Assembly: GCA_016712375.1 (NCBI GenBank) | Contig: JADJRE010000002.1 | Span: 310,001-374,000, forward strand | Reading direction: 5' to 3' | Origin: Rhodospirillales bacterium | Lineage (GTDB): Bacteria; Pseudomonadota; Alphaproteobacteria; Rhodospirillales; Defluviicoccaceae | DNA: 64,000 nucleotides | Part shown: positions 1-9,914 of the stretch, piece after piece | Layout: each line of letters opens with the position of its first letter | Position numbering within the stretch: the stretch's first letter is position 1 | The notes under the pieces: model-generated | Databases searched by the model: none | Told to the model about the DNA's origin: nothing | What the model saw: only the letters and a program-made list of their open reading frames with translations | Translations under genes and position numbers: made by a program

Positions 1-1147
1 CGAAGGTGAGGCCGATCTGCGACTTCACCTGCACCTGATTGACGCCCTCCAGCTGGTATTCGATCGGATCCTCGACGGTGAGGATCTTACGGTCGGGCGT
101 GTTCAGGCGGAGCAGCGAGGTGTAGAGCGTCGTCGTTTTACCGCTGCCCGTCGGCCCGGTGACCAGCAGGATGCCATTCGGTCGCTCCAGCATCTCCAGG
201 TACGGCTTTAGCACCGCTTCATCTATGCCGAGGACGGAAAAGTCGAAAACGGCACCGCCGCGGTCGAGAATACGCATGACGACGCTTTCGCCGTGCATCG
301 TCGGCACCGTCGAGATGCGGAAATCAACTTCCTTGCCGCGAATGGCGAGCTTGATACGCCCGTCCTGCGGCAGCCGCCGTTCGGCGATATTCAGCTTCGA
401 CATGATCTTGACCCGCGAAACGATCGCCGCCGTCAGCCGGCCGGGGGGCGTCTCCACCTCCTGCAGGATGCCGTCGATGCGGTAGCGGACGCGCAGCTTG
501 CTCTCGAACGGCTCGATATGAATGTCTGATGCGCGCGCTTCAACGGCGCGGCCAATCACCTGGTTGACAAAGCGGATGACGGGTGCCTCGCTGGCCATGT
601 CCTTGAGGCGTTCAGCATCGTCGCCGCCGCCCTCACCCTCGCCGAGGTTGTCGACAATCTCACTGAGTGCACTGCCGCTGCGGCCGTACAGGCGTTCCAG
701 AGCCTTTTCGATGTCCGCGGGGATGGCAACGCGACGCTCCACCCGCCGGCCGGTGGCGGCGGCGACGGCGTAGGCGGCGAAGTCGTCAAGCGGATCGGCC
801 ATCGCCAGTTCGATCGTCTCGTCAGCCTCGGCCAGCGGCAGGACATGGCTGTCCTTCAGAAACTTGATGCTGAGCGCGCCGTCGAAGAGCGGCTGGTCCG
901 GGAAGTCCTTGACAGTGACCAGCGGCAGCGTCAGCACCTCCGCCAACGCCTCCGCAATATCCAATTCGGAGACCAGACCCAGCTTTACCAGCAGGCCGTG
1001 CAGATGGTCGCCACTGCCGCCCTGGATACGGCGGGCGCGCTGCACCCCCGCGTCGTCGAGCTTGCCGCGCCGCGCCAACAAACCGACGATGGCCTCTTCG
1101 GCGTTGCTTGCAAACCCCGGCGCTGGTCCGAGACCGTCCGCGTTCAT
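1..1147 (-). CDS. GspE/PilB-type secretion ATPase, C-terminal part cut by window edge
   Basis: This is the cytoplasmic hexameric ATPase that powers type II secretion or type IV pilus assembly. Read on the minus strand from an ATG at 1145-1147, 382 codons are present and the gene runs off the window. An N-terminal T2SSE_N-like domain (about residues 20-160) is followed by the conserved stretch ASDIHIEP (about residue 205) and a Walker A motif GPTGSGKTT (near 330). A VEDPIEYQ Asp-box-like motif follows. The Walker B and tetracysteine regions would lie outside the window. The prepilin peptidase gene lies immediately upstream on the same strand, which supports a pilus or secretion locus. GspE and PilB cannot be told apart from this fragment. 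Confidence 0.9.
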   Translation of the reverse strand, partial: MNADGLGPAPGFASNAEEAIVGLLARRGKLDDAGVQRARRIQGGSGDHLHGLLVKLGLVSELDIAEALAEVLTLPLVTVKDFPDQPLFDGALSIKFLKDSHVLPLAEADETIELAMADPLDDFAAYAVAAATGRRVERRVAIPADIEKALERLYGRSGSALSEIVDNLGEGEGGGDDAERLKDMASEAPVIRFVNQVIGRAVEARASDIHIEPFESKLRVRYRIDGILQEVETPPGRLTAAIVSRVKIMSKLNIAERRLPQDGRIKLAIRGKEVDFRISTVPTMHGESVVMRILDRGGAVFDFSVLGIDEAVLKPYLEMLERPNGILLVTGPTGSGKTTTLYTSLLRLNTPDRKILTVEDPIEYQLEGVNQVQVKSQIGLTF

Positions 1148-1192
1148 TTTCCGTCCGCCCAAGTTTCGTGAGGCGCGTGCCGCGCCGCGTCT

Positions 1193-1958
1193 TCAACCGA
1201 GGATTAGCGGCCCGTAGAGCCAGATCAACCAAGTGCCTAGGCAGAGATATGGTCCAAAAGGCATTCGGCGGGAGGGATCCGGACCAAAGCCCAGTGCCAT
1301 CGCCAGCAGCACCAATATCAACGCGATCAAGGAAGCGAGCAGCACAACCCCGGGCAATCCCTGCCATGATACCCAAGCACCGGCCGCCGCCAAGAGCTTT
1401 GCATCACCAAGTCCAAGTCCCTCGCGTCCACGCAGCATCCGGTAGGTGATTGCGATCATCCAAAAGACGGCAGATCCAGCGATGGCGCCGACAACGTGCT
1501 CCGCGACGCCCGCCTTGTCCAGCCAGGCAGCCACCGCCAGTCCGATTGCCAGCAGCGGCAGGGGTTAGCGCGTTCGGCAGGATCATGTGCCGGATATCGA
1601 TCACTGCCAGCGTCATCAGCAACCAGCCAAGCACGCAGGTGACCCACAGCAAAGGCCCGGAGACAACCGTGGAGGCCCATAACGCGACGGCCAGCGCTGC
1701 TACTTCAATGTTTGGGTAGAACCAGCCGAGCGGCGAGCCGCAGTATCGACAGCGGCGCTGCGCTACCAGCCAGCTCAGCACCGGTATCAGGTCACGAACG
1801 CCGAGGATGCGCCGGCAGTGGGAGCAGTGAGAGCGGCTGAGCACGACCGGCTCGCCTTCAGGCAGCCGGGTGATCAGCACGCCAAGAAAGCTGCCGACGA
1901 AAGGCGCGAGTACCAGCAGCATCCACTCATGCGCCGAAGCGAGGTCTACCATCGCCAT
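1193..1958 (-). CDS. Prepilin peptidase (A24 family), frameshifted
   Basis: This membrane aspartic protease cleaves and N-methylates type IV prepilins or pseudopilins. The N-terminal half has the two zinc-type pairs CSHC and CRYC, and the first catalytic Asp sits in VIDIRHMILPN. The second catalytic Asp is in GLGDAKLLAAAG, but in another frame. The break lies in the run read as GGGG on the plus strand at about 1561-1565. Adding one base gives a smooth LTPLPLLAIGLAVAAW join. With that correction the protein is about 254 aa with several membrane segments, normal for the family. It sits directly upstream of the GspE-like gene on the same strand. The break is probably a sequencing error in a homopolymer, but a real inactivation cannot be excluded. 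Confidence 0.88.
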
Positions 1959-2245
1959 TCACGACCACAGTCGGTGAACAGGGCCCGCTCAGCGGGATGA
2001 TGGATTGCACTAGCAACCGTCTTTCAGCCTCCAGAAGGCCGGTGCCAATCAGCCGGGCGAGCGGGTGTCGTCGAAGCGCTACGCATACATGCTTACGCCC
2101 TGACGCCCGAGGCTCCAAGTCATTCTGCATCGAGCGCGATCGCAAAATTCCTGTGTAACAACAAAAACGCGAACCGAGTAACATAGCTTAGATTCAGCGG
2201 GTTCAATATCCACTTGAAGTATAACGAGAAAAGGGGGAACTGAGC
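1959..2245. other. Intergenic region upstream of the prepilin peptidase gene
   Basis: This stretch separates the minus-strand prepilin peptidase gene from a small plus-strand open frame. It should hold the promoter of the pilus/secretion operon. I see no convincing gene, tRNA or terminator in it. Part of it (about 2160-2240) is noticeably less GC-rich than the surroundings, as expected for a promoter region, but I cannot pick reliable -35 and -10 boxes. Confidence 0.4.
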
Positions 2246-2315
2246 ATGCGCTCAACAAATGTTGCCAGTATACGAGAAGTTATAGTAGCGGCGGCAATGG
2301 CTTCTGCGACTTTTT

Positions 2316-2519
2316 ATGTCGCGTCATTTATCCGACAGACGCTACCAACGTTGGCGCCCTTCGCTGGGAAACGGCCGGCACCACATCGCCAAGGCCTTCG
2401 GGACTCGTAACATCTTTCTCTCCTACGTCCAGGCGCATGGCATCAAGAATGGCTCGATTGCCAGTGGCAATCTGGTCGAGGGTGGACAGATGTTCTTCCT
2501 GACCTATGCGCCCAAATAG
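2316..2519 (+). CDS. Small hypothetical protein, possibly the end of a broken gene
   Basis: A 67-residue open frame whose last 40 residues (FGTRNIFLSYVQAHGIKN and onward, ending FFLTYAPK) look like real protein rather than random translation. An overlapping frame opens at an ATG at 2246 with a hydrophobic, alanine-rich segment resembling a signal sequence, and ends after about 54 codons. The two could be halves of one small secreted protein split by a frame break, a pattern common in this window. I recognise no family. It lies between the pilus locus and the SNase-like gene, convergent with the latter. Confidence 0.25.
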   Translation: MSRHLSDRRYQRWRPSLGNGRHHIAKAFGTRNIFLSYVQAHGIKNGSIASGNLVEGGQMFFLTYAPK

Positions 2520-2584
2520 GGATCCTCCAGCCGACGCGGCCCCTCCTCTCATGCCTGGAGTGGCCGTTCGTCGATGGTGCCGCC

Positions 2585-3055
2585 TCAGCGGAAGCCGAAG
2601 CTATCCGCTTGAAAGCCCCAGACGCCCTGATTGGTGGTCTGCGCGATGCGCTCCAGCGCCCGATACTCGAAGGGCGCGTCCGGTCCCGCCAGCGCCAGCC
2701 CGTTGCTGATCAGATACGCGCCAAGGTCGGTGCCTTCGTTGAAGCTTGATCGCTTCGTCCAGCAGACGGCGCTGATGCTGCCGTCATCGTACACGCCCAT
2801 TTCCTGGCAGGTGACGAATCCCTGTATCTTGAAGTCCAGCGCCGCCGCGGCGCGGGTGCCGCAAAACGGAGGCCGTGGATTGACGGTACAGAATTGTCCA
2901 TTCTGTGGGATGTAGATGCCGTAAAGGCGGACAACCTTGTTTTGAATGAGCAGCGACGCGTCTTCCTGAACGACAGCGTAGCTGCGGAAATCGGCGACAG
3001 CGCTTCCGGTGCCACAGCTCAGTAACACCAACGCGAGGGCCAGCGTTTTCCACAT
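2585..3055 (-). CDS. Secreted SNase-like fold protein, probably non-catalytic
   Basis: A 156-residue exported protein. The start at 3055 begins with MWKTLALALVLL, a signal peptide. This is followed either by a lipobox-like LLSC or by a signal peptidase I site SAVA-D. The body matches the staphylococcal nuclease/thermonuclease fold: VRLYGI, paired cysteines, then ALERIAQTTNQGVWGF at the C-terminus. The usual DGD metal-binding motif is not present, and the usual catalytic Glu after the proline of the third strand reads PQ here. The protein therefore probably kept the fold but not nuclease activity. An upstream in-frame Met at 3094 is less likely because it would bury the signal peptide. No partner is evident; the next gene is divergent. 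Confidence 0.7.
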   Translation of the reverse strand: MWKTLALALVLLSCGTGSAVADFRSYAVVQEDASLLIQNKVVRLYGIYIPQNGQFCTVNPRPPFCGTRAAAALDFKIQGFVTCQEMGVYDDGSISAVCWTKRSSFNEGTDLGAYLISNGLALAGPDAPFEYRALERIAQTTNQGVWGFQADSFGFR

Positions 3056-3275
3056 CGAGCTCTCCTCGACGCCAGCCACGGCCAGCGCCATCATCTCATC
3101 AGGTAGTCTCGTCGCAACCGCGGATCAAAGAGTCCGCCCGCATCGCGGGGCCTCATTCGTTTGACATGCGGCGGCGTATCGGTGTGAATTTCACGACAAC
3201 ATACACCACGTCACCAGCGTAGCGGTCCCGGCCTCTCTATCGGCGACCGGAAGCTCTTGTGCGAGGGAAGGAAGC

Positions 3276-4124
3276 TTGGGAGCGTACCTGCGGCCCGCCA
3301 GCATCGACGAAGCGCTCGACCGGCTGTCAACCGGCGGCTGGAAGGTGGTCGCGGGATGCACCGACTACTACTGCCGGCCCGACGCGCAGCCACTCGCCGA
3401 CCATGTGCTCGACCTGACCGGTCTCAGCGAAGCGCGGGGGATCGTCGATGACGGCAAGCTGTTCCGGCTGGGAGCCCTGACCACCTGGGCCGAACTCGCT
3501 GCCGCCCATCTGCCGCCGCAATTCGACGCGCTTCGTGATGCGGCGCGACACATCGGCGGCATACAGATCCAAAATACTGGTAGCATCGGCGGAAATCTCT
3601 GCAATGCATCCCCTGCCGCCGATGGCGTCCCGCCGCTGCTGATCATGGACGCCGCTGTCGAGTTGAGATCTTTGTTCGGGGCGCGGGTCCTGCCGCTGAC
3701 GGAGTTTATCTTGGATAGCCGCCAGACGGCGCTGCGGCCCGAAGAGCTTCTGACCGCAATCCTGTTGCCGAAGCGGCGCGGCCGGCACGCCAGCCGCTTC
3801 CGAAAGCTCGGCGCGCGCAGCTATCAGGTGATTTCAATCGTCATGGTAGCGGCCTTGTTGGAAACCGACGACACCGGACGCATCGCTGAGGCCGCCGTCG
3901 CGGTCGGATCCTGCTCGTCGGTTGCCCTTCGGTTGTCGGCGCTGGAGCATGCGCTGATCGGCCGGGATGTCGCGGGCCGCCCCTTGTCCACGCTGCTGGA
4001 CGCAAAGCATTTCGCGCAGCTTAAGCCTGTGAGCGACGTACGAGGCACTGCCGAGTACCGGCGCGATGCCGCCCGGCTACTGGTTGGCCGGGCGCTCGAA
4101 GAGGTGCAGGAGCGGCTGCAGTGA
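3276..4124 (+). CDS. FAD-binding subunit of a molybdenum hydroxylase
   Basis: The 282-residue medium subunit (CoxM/XdhA-FAD type) of a xanthine dehydrogenase-family enzyme. It carries electrons between the iron-sulfur domain and an external acceptor. Residues 1-170 form the FAD_binding_5 domain, with the signature NTGSIGGNLCNASPAADG. The rest matches the CO dehydrogenase flavoprotein C-terminal domain. The likely start is TTG at 3276, because MGAYLRPASIDEAL is the normal family beginning. The stop overlaps the start of the next gene by 4 bases (4121-4124), so the two subunits are translationally coupled. The substrate cannot be read from the sequence; the neighbouring 6-hydroxynicotinate reductase-like gene points to an N-heterocyclic or similar aromatic compound. 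Confidence 0.9.
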   Translation: MGAYLRPASIDEALDRLSTGGWKVVAGCTDYYCRPDAQPLADHVLDLTGLSEARGIVDDGKLFRLGALTTWAELAAAHLPPQFDALRDAARHIGGIQIQNTGSIGGNLCNASPAADGVPPLLIMDAAVELRSLFGARVLPLTEFILDSRQTALRPEELLTAILLPKRRGRHASRFRKLGARSYQVISIVMVAALLETDDTGRIAEAAVAVGSCSSVALRLSALEHALIGRDVAGRPLSTLLDAKHFAQLKPVSDVRGTAEYRRDAARLLVGRALEEVQERLQ

Positions 4125-6861
4125 CCGAGGCGCTGACCCTGACCGTCAATGGGGGAGCGGTCGCCGTCGCGGTAGAGCCAATGCGCCGGTTGAGCCAGGT
4201 GCTGCGCGAGGATCTTCGATTGATCGGCACCAAGGTCGGCTGCGATGCCGGGGATTGCGGAGCGTGCACGGTGCTGCTCGATGGGCAGCCGGTTTGTGCC
4301 TGCCTGACGCCTGTTGGACAGGCGGTCGGTCACGCCATCACCACGGTCGAGGGCCTGGCCAACGGCACGGTGTCCAAGCTGCAACGGTCATTTCATCATC
4401 ATGGCGCGGCGCAGTGCGGTATCTGCATGCCGGGCATGCTACTCGCGGCTTCGGCGCTGATCGGACGGGTCGAGAGGCCGAGCGAGGACGAAGTTCAGGA
4501 TGCGCTGGGCGGCGTGCTCTGCCGCTGCACAGGCTACCGCAAAATCATAACCGCGGTCTGCGAGGCTCACCGGTTCGATGACGAGCCGGCCGAAGCGATG
4601 GGCAACCGGATCGTTGGGCGCGCGTTCCCCGAGTTGACGGCATCGCCCGGCTCGACGGCAGCGAGCGCTTTGGCGACGACGTGGCTCCGGCCGACGCGCT
4701 TTGGCTTAAGGTGGTGCGATCGCCGCATGCGTCGGCGGGTTTCATCATCGGCGATCTCGGTCCGCTTTATGCCCGCTATCCCGGGCTGGTTCGAATCCTG
4801 ACCGCGGACGACGTGCCGGGCGCTAATGCCTTTGGCGTCCTTCCGGGGTTTCGCGACCAGCCGGTTTTCGCGGAAACGCGCGTGCGCTTCCGCGGCGAAG
4901 CAATCGCCGCCGTCATTGGCGACGCCGCGACAATCGAACGCTTCGACTCTAACCACTTTCCCGTCACCTGGCTGGAGCTGCCGGCGTTGCTCTCGATCGA
5001 CGATGCACTCGCGGAGGACGCGCCGCAGCTGTTCGATGGTCGGCCGGGCAACGTGCTGGTGCGCGGCTACGTCCGTCGTGGCGATCCAGACGTGGCATTG
5101 GCCGGCGCGGCGCACACCGCCGAAGGCGACTTCGAGACAGCGTTCGTCGAGCATGCGTACATCGAGCCGGAGGCCGGCTTCGCCCGGCGGGTAGGCGATG
5201 GCGTCGAGGTGCATGTGACGACGCAGACGCCGTACATGGACCGAGACGAGGTCGCTGCCGTCCTCGGCTTAGCGAAGGAGCGGGTGCGGATCGTACCGAC
5301 GGCGTGCGGCGGGGGTTTCGGCGGCAAGCTCGACATGTCGCTGCAACCCTTCGTTGCGCTTGCGGCCTGGTTGCTGGACCGCCCGGTGCGCTGCCTCTAC
5401 AGCCGGGTGGAATCGATGGCGACGACCACCAAGCGACATCCGGCGCGAATACGCGCGCGCGTCGGCGCGGACGCCGACGGCCGCCTTTCGGCGATGACCT
5501 TCGACGGCGACTTCAACACCGGCGCCTATGCCTCATGGGGACCAACAGTCGCCAACCGGGTGCCGGTGCATTGCTCCGGCCCCTACTTCTGGCCTTCGAT
5601 CGAGGCGCGCTCGCGGGCGGTGCTGACCAACATCGTACCGGCGGGAGCTTTTCGCGGCTTCGGCACACCGCAGGCGGCGATCGCCACCGAAGCCCTTCTC
5701 GACGAACTCGCCGACAAGCTTGGGCAGGACCGGCTGGCGTTCAGGCTGAAGAACGCGCTGCGCCCCGGTCAGCCGACTGCAACTGGCCAGGTCCTGGAGG
5801 CGAGCGCCGGAATGGCGGCCTGCCTGGAGGCGCTGCGGGGGGCGTGGCATGCCGGCCGTACCGCGGCGCTCTCACACAACGCGGCGACCGACGGCCGGAC
5901 GCGGCGAGGCGTCGGCATTGCCAGCATGTGGTACGGCTGTGGCAACACATCGATCTCCAATCCGTCGACGATGCGCGTGGCGCTCAAGGCCGACGGCACG
6001 CTGGTGCTCTACCAGGGCGCTGTCGACATCGGCCAAGGGTCGAACACGGTGCTGGCGCAGATCTGTGCCGAGACCCTCGGCGTGCCGCTCGATCGGCTGA
6101 CGTTGGTAACCGGTGACACCGCACGGACCCCCGATGCCGGCAAGACATCGGCGTCGCGACAGACGTTTGTTTCCGGTCGGGCGACGCAGCGTGCCGCGGA
6201 AGCGCTGCGCGCCGCGATCCTGCGACGGGCAAATGCCGGTGACGCCGCCGCCATCGTCTTTGATGGCGCGCAGGTGAGGGTGCGCGATGGCGAGGTCGTC
6301 CGACAGATCGATCTTGCCACGCTGCCGGTGAATGACGAAGGCGACGTGCTCGCCGGCGAGGGCACCTTCGACCCCCCGACATCGCCGCTCGACGAGAACG
6401 GGCAGGGTATCCCCTACGCCACCTATGCCTTCGGCGCGCAGGTGGCCGAGGTGCTGGTCGATGTCGATCTGGGGACAGTGAAGGTATTGCGGGTAACCGC
6501 GGCGCACGACGTCGGGCAGGCAATCAACCCGATGCTGATCGAGGGCCAGGTGGAGGGCGGCATCGCCCAGGGTATCGGCATGGCGCTGATGGAGGAGTGG
6601 GTGCCCGGCCGCACCGACAACCTGCACGACTACCTGATCCCAACCGTGGGCGACGTTCCCGCCATCGAGACCATCCTGATCGAAGACAAGGAGCCCCTCG
6701 GCCCGTTTGGCGCCAAGGGGGTCGGTGAGCCGGCGCTGATCCCGACCGCCGCCGCCATACTCAATGCGATCCGTGACGCCACCGGCGTCACCATCCGCCG
6801 CGTGCCGGCGACGCCCGATCGGGTGCGCGCGGCGATCCTGGCGGCGCGTGCCGAACGGTAA
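4121..6861 (+). CDS. Molybdenum hydroxylase, fused 2Fe-2S and Mo-binding subunits, one frameshift
   Basis: The electron-input and catalytic parts of a xanthine oxidase-family hydroxylase. The first part (about residues 1-165) is the two-domain 2Fe-2S module, with GCDAGDCGACTVLLDGQPVC and later CGICMPGM and CRCTGY. The catalytic part begins in another frame at about 4621 and runs to 6861. It has the molybdopterin motifs GGGFGGKLD and GAFRGFGTPQA, and the likely catalytic Glu in GAKGVGEPAL. Adding one C to the CCCC run at 4627-4630 joins the halves without any stop, giving one 913-residue polypeptide. That is close to the length of Desulfovibrio aldehyde oxidoreductase, which is also a single chain. 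Alternatively the large subunit starts separately at the ATG at 4598. The gene overlaps the next start by one base. Confidence 0.87.
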
Positions 6862-8351
6862 TGGCCGAAGAAGAGCGCGAACCCGCACCGGCGCTCGTCG
6901 TCTGCGACGCCTGTCCGGTGCGTTGCCGGATAAAGCCGGGGCAGGCGGGTGCGTGTGATCGCTACGCCAACGTCAGCGGAGTCTTGACCCGCGTCGATCC
7001 GCTGATTGTCGCCGAGCGGACGGCAGCGCGCGACGGCGCGATGGTACCGTTTCTCGGTGACCAGGACTGGGAGGAAGGGAGGCTGCTGCGCCCCGCCGAG
7101 CGGTTCGTCACCGGCGTTGGTGCCGGTACCACCTATCCCGACTACAAGCCGGCGCCGTTCATCGTCGCCAGCACCCACGACGGGATCGACATGGTCACCG
7201 TCGTCACCGAGGGCATCTTCAGCTACTGCGGCGTCAAGCTGAAAATCGATACCGACCGGCACCTCGGCCCGGAAACGGCACCGCTCCGCGCCGAGGGCGA
7301 GCCGGTTGGCCACGTCACCACCGCCGAGTACGGCTCGCAGATGCTGTCGATCGGCGGCGTGCACCACCTCACCGGCGGCAGCAAGAAGGAAGGCAACGTT
7401 ACCTGCGAGACGATGCTGCGGCTGTGCAACCGCGAGCCCGTGGAATTGGCCATCGACGGCGGCTCGCGCCTCGTCGTCGAAGCCGGCAAACCGCCGGTGA
7501 TCGATGGCGAGGCGGAGGTGCGGATGCGGGTCGGTTGCGGTTCGGCGACCATTGGTATGTTCGCACCTGCCTGGGCCGGCCGGGTCGATGAGGTGGTGGT
7601 GGTGGACGACCACATCACCGGCGTGCTCTCGGAGCACGAGGCCGGCAGATTTCTCGGCATTCAGCCGACGGGCATCTACATGCGTGGCCGGCGCTCGACG
7701 CCGGGCCGGTACTTCCGCGTCGCCGAGCCGGGCTCCGGCTGGGGTGGCACCGATGTCACCGACCCGCTTGCGATCCTCGGGCCGTTCAATACAAAGCAGG
7801 CCCGGCCCGGCCTGACGATGCTGATGGTCAGCACCACCGGCGAGGATGCGGCCTACTTCGTTCTTGATGAGGCGTTGCGGCCTGTGCCGGCGGCTATGCC
7901 GTCCGACCTTGCGGCAACCGTGGCGCTGATCCGCGAGAATTGCGAGCCGGCGCTGTGCTCGGTGATTTTCATGGCCGGCGCCGGAGGCTCGCTTCGCGCT
8001 GGCGTCACCCGCAACCCGGTGCGATTGACGCGCTCGGTCAAGGACGCGCTGACCCGGGTGACCAGTGGCGGCGCACCGGTTTGGGTGTGGCCGGGCGGCG
8101 GCATCACCTTCATGGTCGATGTTTCGCGCATGCCGGAGCGCTCGTTTGGCTACGTGCCGACGCCGGCGCTGGTGGCGCCGATCGAGTTCACGCTGCGGCT
8201 CGACGACTACGCGGCATTGGGCGGCCACACAGATTCGGTGCTGCGCGCCGAGGATCTGGCCTCCGAGGAACGCAAGCGCACGATCGGCTGGGGGTCTGAC
8301 AATCCCTGGCCGCTGGCGCCCGAGCATTTCCCTTGGAGCCGGCAGGGCTGA
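6861..8351 (+). CDS. 6-hydroxynicotinate reductase-like protein
   Basis: A 496-residue protein resembling proteins annotated as 6-hydroxynicotinate reductase, the enzyme that reduces 6-hydroxynicotinate in anaerobic nicotinate breakdown. The N-terminus has a ferredoxin-like cysteine set, CDACPVRC then ACDRY. Further cysteines occur at YCGVKL and VTCETMLRLC, consistent with an iron-sulfur protein. Other notable stretches are GGVHHLTGGSKKEGN and WVWPGGGITFMVDVSR. The ATG start at 6861 overlaps the stop of the Mo enzyme, so coupling is tight. In aerobic bacteria the true substrate is unproven. The combination with a Mo hydroxylase suggests a ring that is first hydroxylated and then reduced. Confidence 0.72.
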   Translation: MAEEEREPAPALVVCDACPVRCRIKPGQAGACDRYANVSGVLTRVDPLIVAERTAARDGAMVPFLGDQDWEEGRLLRPAERFVTGVGAGTTYPDYKPAPFIVASTHDGIDMVTVVTEGIFSYCGVKLKIDTDRHLGPETAPLRAEGEPVGHVTTAEYGSQMLSIGGVHHLTGGSKKEGNVTCETMLRLCNREPVELAIDGGSRLVVEAGKPPVIDGEAEVRMRVGCGSATIGMFAPAWAGRVDEVVVVDDHITGVLSEHEAGRFLGIQPTGIYMRGRRSTPGRYFRVAEPGSGWGGTDVTDPLAILGPFNTKQARPGLTMLMVSTTGEDAAYFVLDEALRPVPAAMPSDLAATVALIRENCEPALCSVIFMAGAGGSLRAGVTRNPVRLTRSVKDALTRVTSGGAPVWVWPGGGITFMVDVSRMPERSFGYVPTPALVAPIEFTLRLDDYAALGGHTDSVLRAEDLASEERKRTIGWGSDNPWPLAPEHFPWSRQG

Positions 8352-9235
8352 GCGTTCCTCTGTCCTGGGGGGTGCTGCCGCCGGGAGTGCAGGCGGCGCT
8401 GCTTACGGACGGCCGGCTGCTGCACCTGCAGCACGGGCCGATCGACCTGGTGATCGAGGCATTCGGCGCCGAGGACGCGGCGCGGGTGGCCTATGTTCGG
8501 GCTACCGCCCGCTTTGCATCGATCCTGGACGAACTCGTCGCCGAACTGCCGGTGCTCCGTGCCGCCGTTGGCGCGCCCCTGCCCGTGGCAGGGGCGCCGT
8601 TGCCCGGCGGATGATCACGGCCTGCGCGCCCCACACGAGCGTGTTCGTCACCCCGATGGCGGCGGTGGCGGTGCCGTTGCCGACGAGGTGCTTGCGGGCA
8701 ATGCTGGCTCCGGGCCACGGTCTCCGTCGCGCCTATGTCAACAACGGCGGCGATATCGCTCTTCATCTCACCGGGGAGCATTTCTGGCTTCGGCCTGGTC
8801 ACCGACGTCGAAAGGCCGGACATCGCCGCGAGCGCGATCGTCGACGCGGTGATGTCGGTGCGCGGCATCGCCACCAGCGGCCGGGGCGGACGCAGCTTTT
8901 CGCTCGGCATCGCCGACGCGGTCACGGTGCTCGCTAACGATGCTGCCGCGGCCGACGTCGCGGCGACGCTGATCGGCAATGCCGTCGACATCGACAGCGC
9001 CGCCGTTGTTCGCCGTCCGGCCCGCGAACTGCGGGAGGACAGCGATCTTGGTACCAAGCCAGTGGTAGTTGCCCTTGGCCCGCTGGCCTTCCATGATGTT
9101 GCTGCGGCTCTCGACGCCGGTTTGGCGGAAGCGGAGAGGATGCGGGCGGCGGGTCTGATCAGCGGCGCCTTTCTCGCTCTGCGCGGACAACATCGGGCGA
9201 CCGGGCTGGCGACAGCCAGCTTGCCAGCGCTCTGA
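8333..9235 (+). CDS. UPF0280 family (ApbE superfamily) protein, several frame breaks
   Basis: An approximately 300-residue UPF0280 protein. The family belongs to the ApbE superfamily of FMN transferases, but its reaction is not established. Recognisable parts appear in successive frames: LLHLQHGPIDLVIEAFG (from about 8415), then FVTPMAAVA and RAYVNNGGDIALHLTG (8600-8780), then GLVTDVERPDIAASAIVDAV to the end at 9235. Breaks fall at about 8590, in the G runs at about 8667 and 8697 (a compensating pair), and at about 8780. Small base changes restore the family pattern. Several TTG/GTG starts are possible near 8333; the one listed overlaps the preceding gene. The position beside the reductase suggests a role in flavin attachment or maturation, which is inference. 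Confidence 0.75.
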
Positions 9236-9250
9236 GGGGAACGGAGGAAA

Positions 9251-9838
9251 ATGAGCACCACCCGGATCCGCAAGCTGGTGATCGTCGTCGAGGAGACGCG
9301 GCGCGAAATCGGGCGCGCGATCGCCCCTCCGACGCGCAAGGCGGCGGCAATCGCGGTGATCGAGAACCCCTGCGCCGGCCGCTTCGTCGACGACTTGGAG
9401 CCGCTGATGGTCATCGGCGAGGAACTGGGCGAACTGCTCGGATCGCGCGCCGTGGCGGCGCTCGGCGTCGTCTCGTCGGCAATCGAGAGCTACGGCAAGG
9501 CGGCGATCGTCGGCGAGTCGGGAGAGCTGGAGCACGCCGCTGCTATTCTCCATCCACGACTTGGCGCGCCGCTGCGCAAGGCGGTGGAGAAGGGAGCGGC
9601 GCTGGTGCCGTCGTCGAAGAAGATGGGTGGTCCGGGGACAGCTATTGATGTGCCCCTTGGTCACAAGGAGGCGGCCTTCGTTCGAAGCCACTTTGATGCG
9701 ATGGAGGTTCGCCTCGCCGATGCCCCGCGAGCAGGCGAGATCGTCGTGGCCGTCGTCGTTACCGATTCGGGACGGCCGCTGCCGCGCATCGGTGGCCTGA
9801 TGAAGGAACAGATCAAGGGCGAAGACGGCCTGCGCTGA
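9251..9838 (+). CDS. PF06684 (DUF1185, 'amino acid synthesis') family protein
   Basis: A 195-residue intact protein of the family named AA_synth in Pfam. Despite the name, the function is not established. Characteristic stretches are RKLVIVVEETRREIG at the start, IENPCAGRF near residue 38, and SSKKMGGPGTAIDVPLGHK near 122. The start ATG at 9251 is preceded by a good ribosome site (GAGGGGAACGGAGG region). It follows the UPF0280 gene by 15 bases. The conserved neighbourhood of Mo hydroxylase, reductase and UPF0280 suggests a catabolic or cofactor role in the same pathway rather than amino acid synthesis. Confidence 0.82.
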   Translation: MSTTRIRKLVIVVEETRREIGRAIAPPTRKAAAIAVIENPCAGRFVDDLEPLMVIGEELGELLGSRAVAALGVVSSAIESYGKAAIVGESGELEHAAAILHPRLGAPLRKAVEKGAALVPSSKKMGGPGTAIDVPLGHKEAAFVRSHFDAMEVRLADAPRAGEIVVAVVVTDSGRPLPRIGGLMKEQIKGEDGLR

Positions 9839-9914
9839 ATCGTAAGCGCCCTAAGGAGCGGGTTAATCGCCGGCTGATGGCCCCGGTGCAGGGACCAGGT
9901 GGAGAGGACAGATA

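Noticed and set aside
5872..6888. Long minus-strand open frame of 338 codons opposite the Mo hydroxylase
   Set aside because: It is the antisense shadow of a clear, motif-rich plus-strand gene. GC-rich coding DNA often leaves long open antisense frames.
6630..8327. 565-codon minus-strand open frame opposite the reductase-like gene
   Set aside because: It covers two overlapping plus-strand genes with known motifs, and the translation is Arg/His/Gly-rich without any domain.
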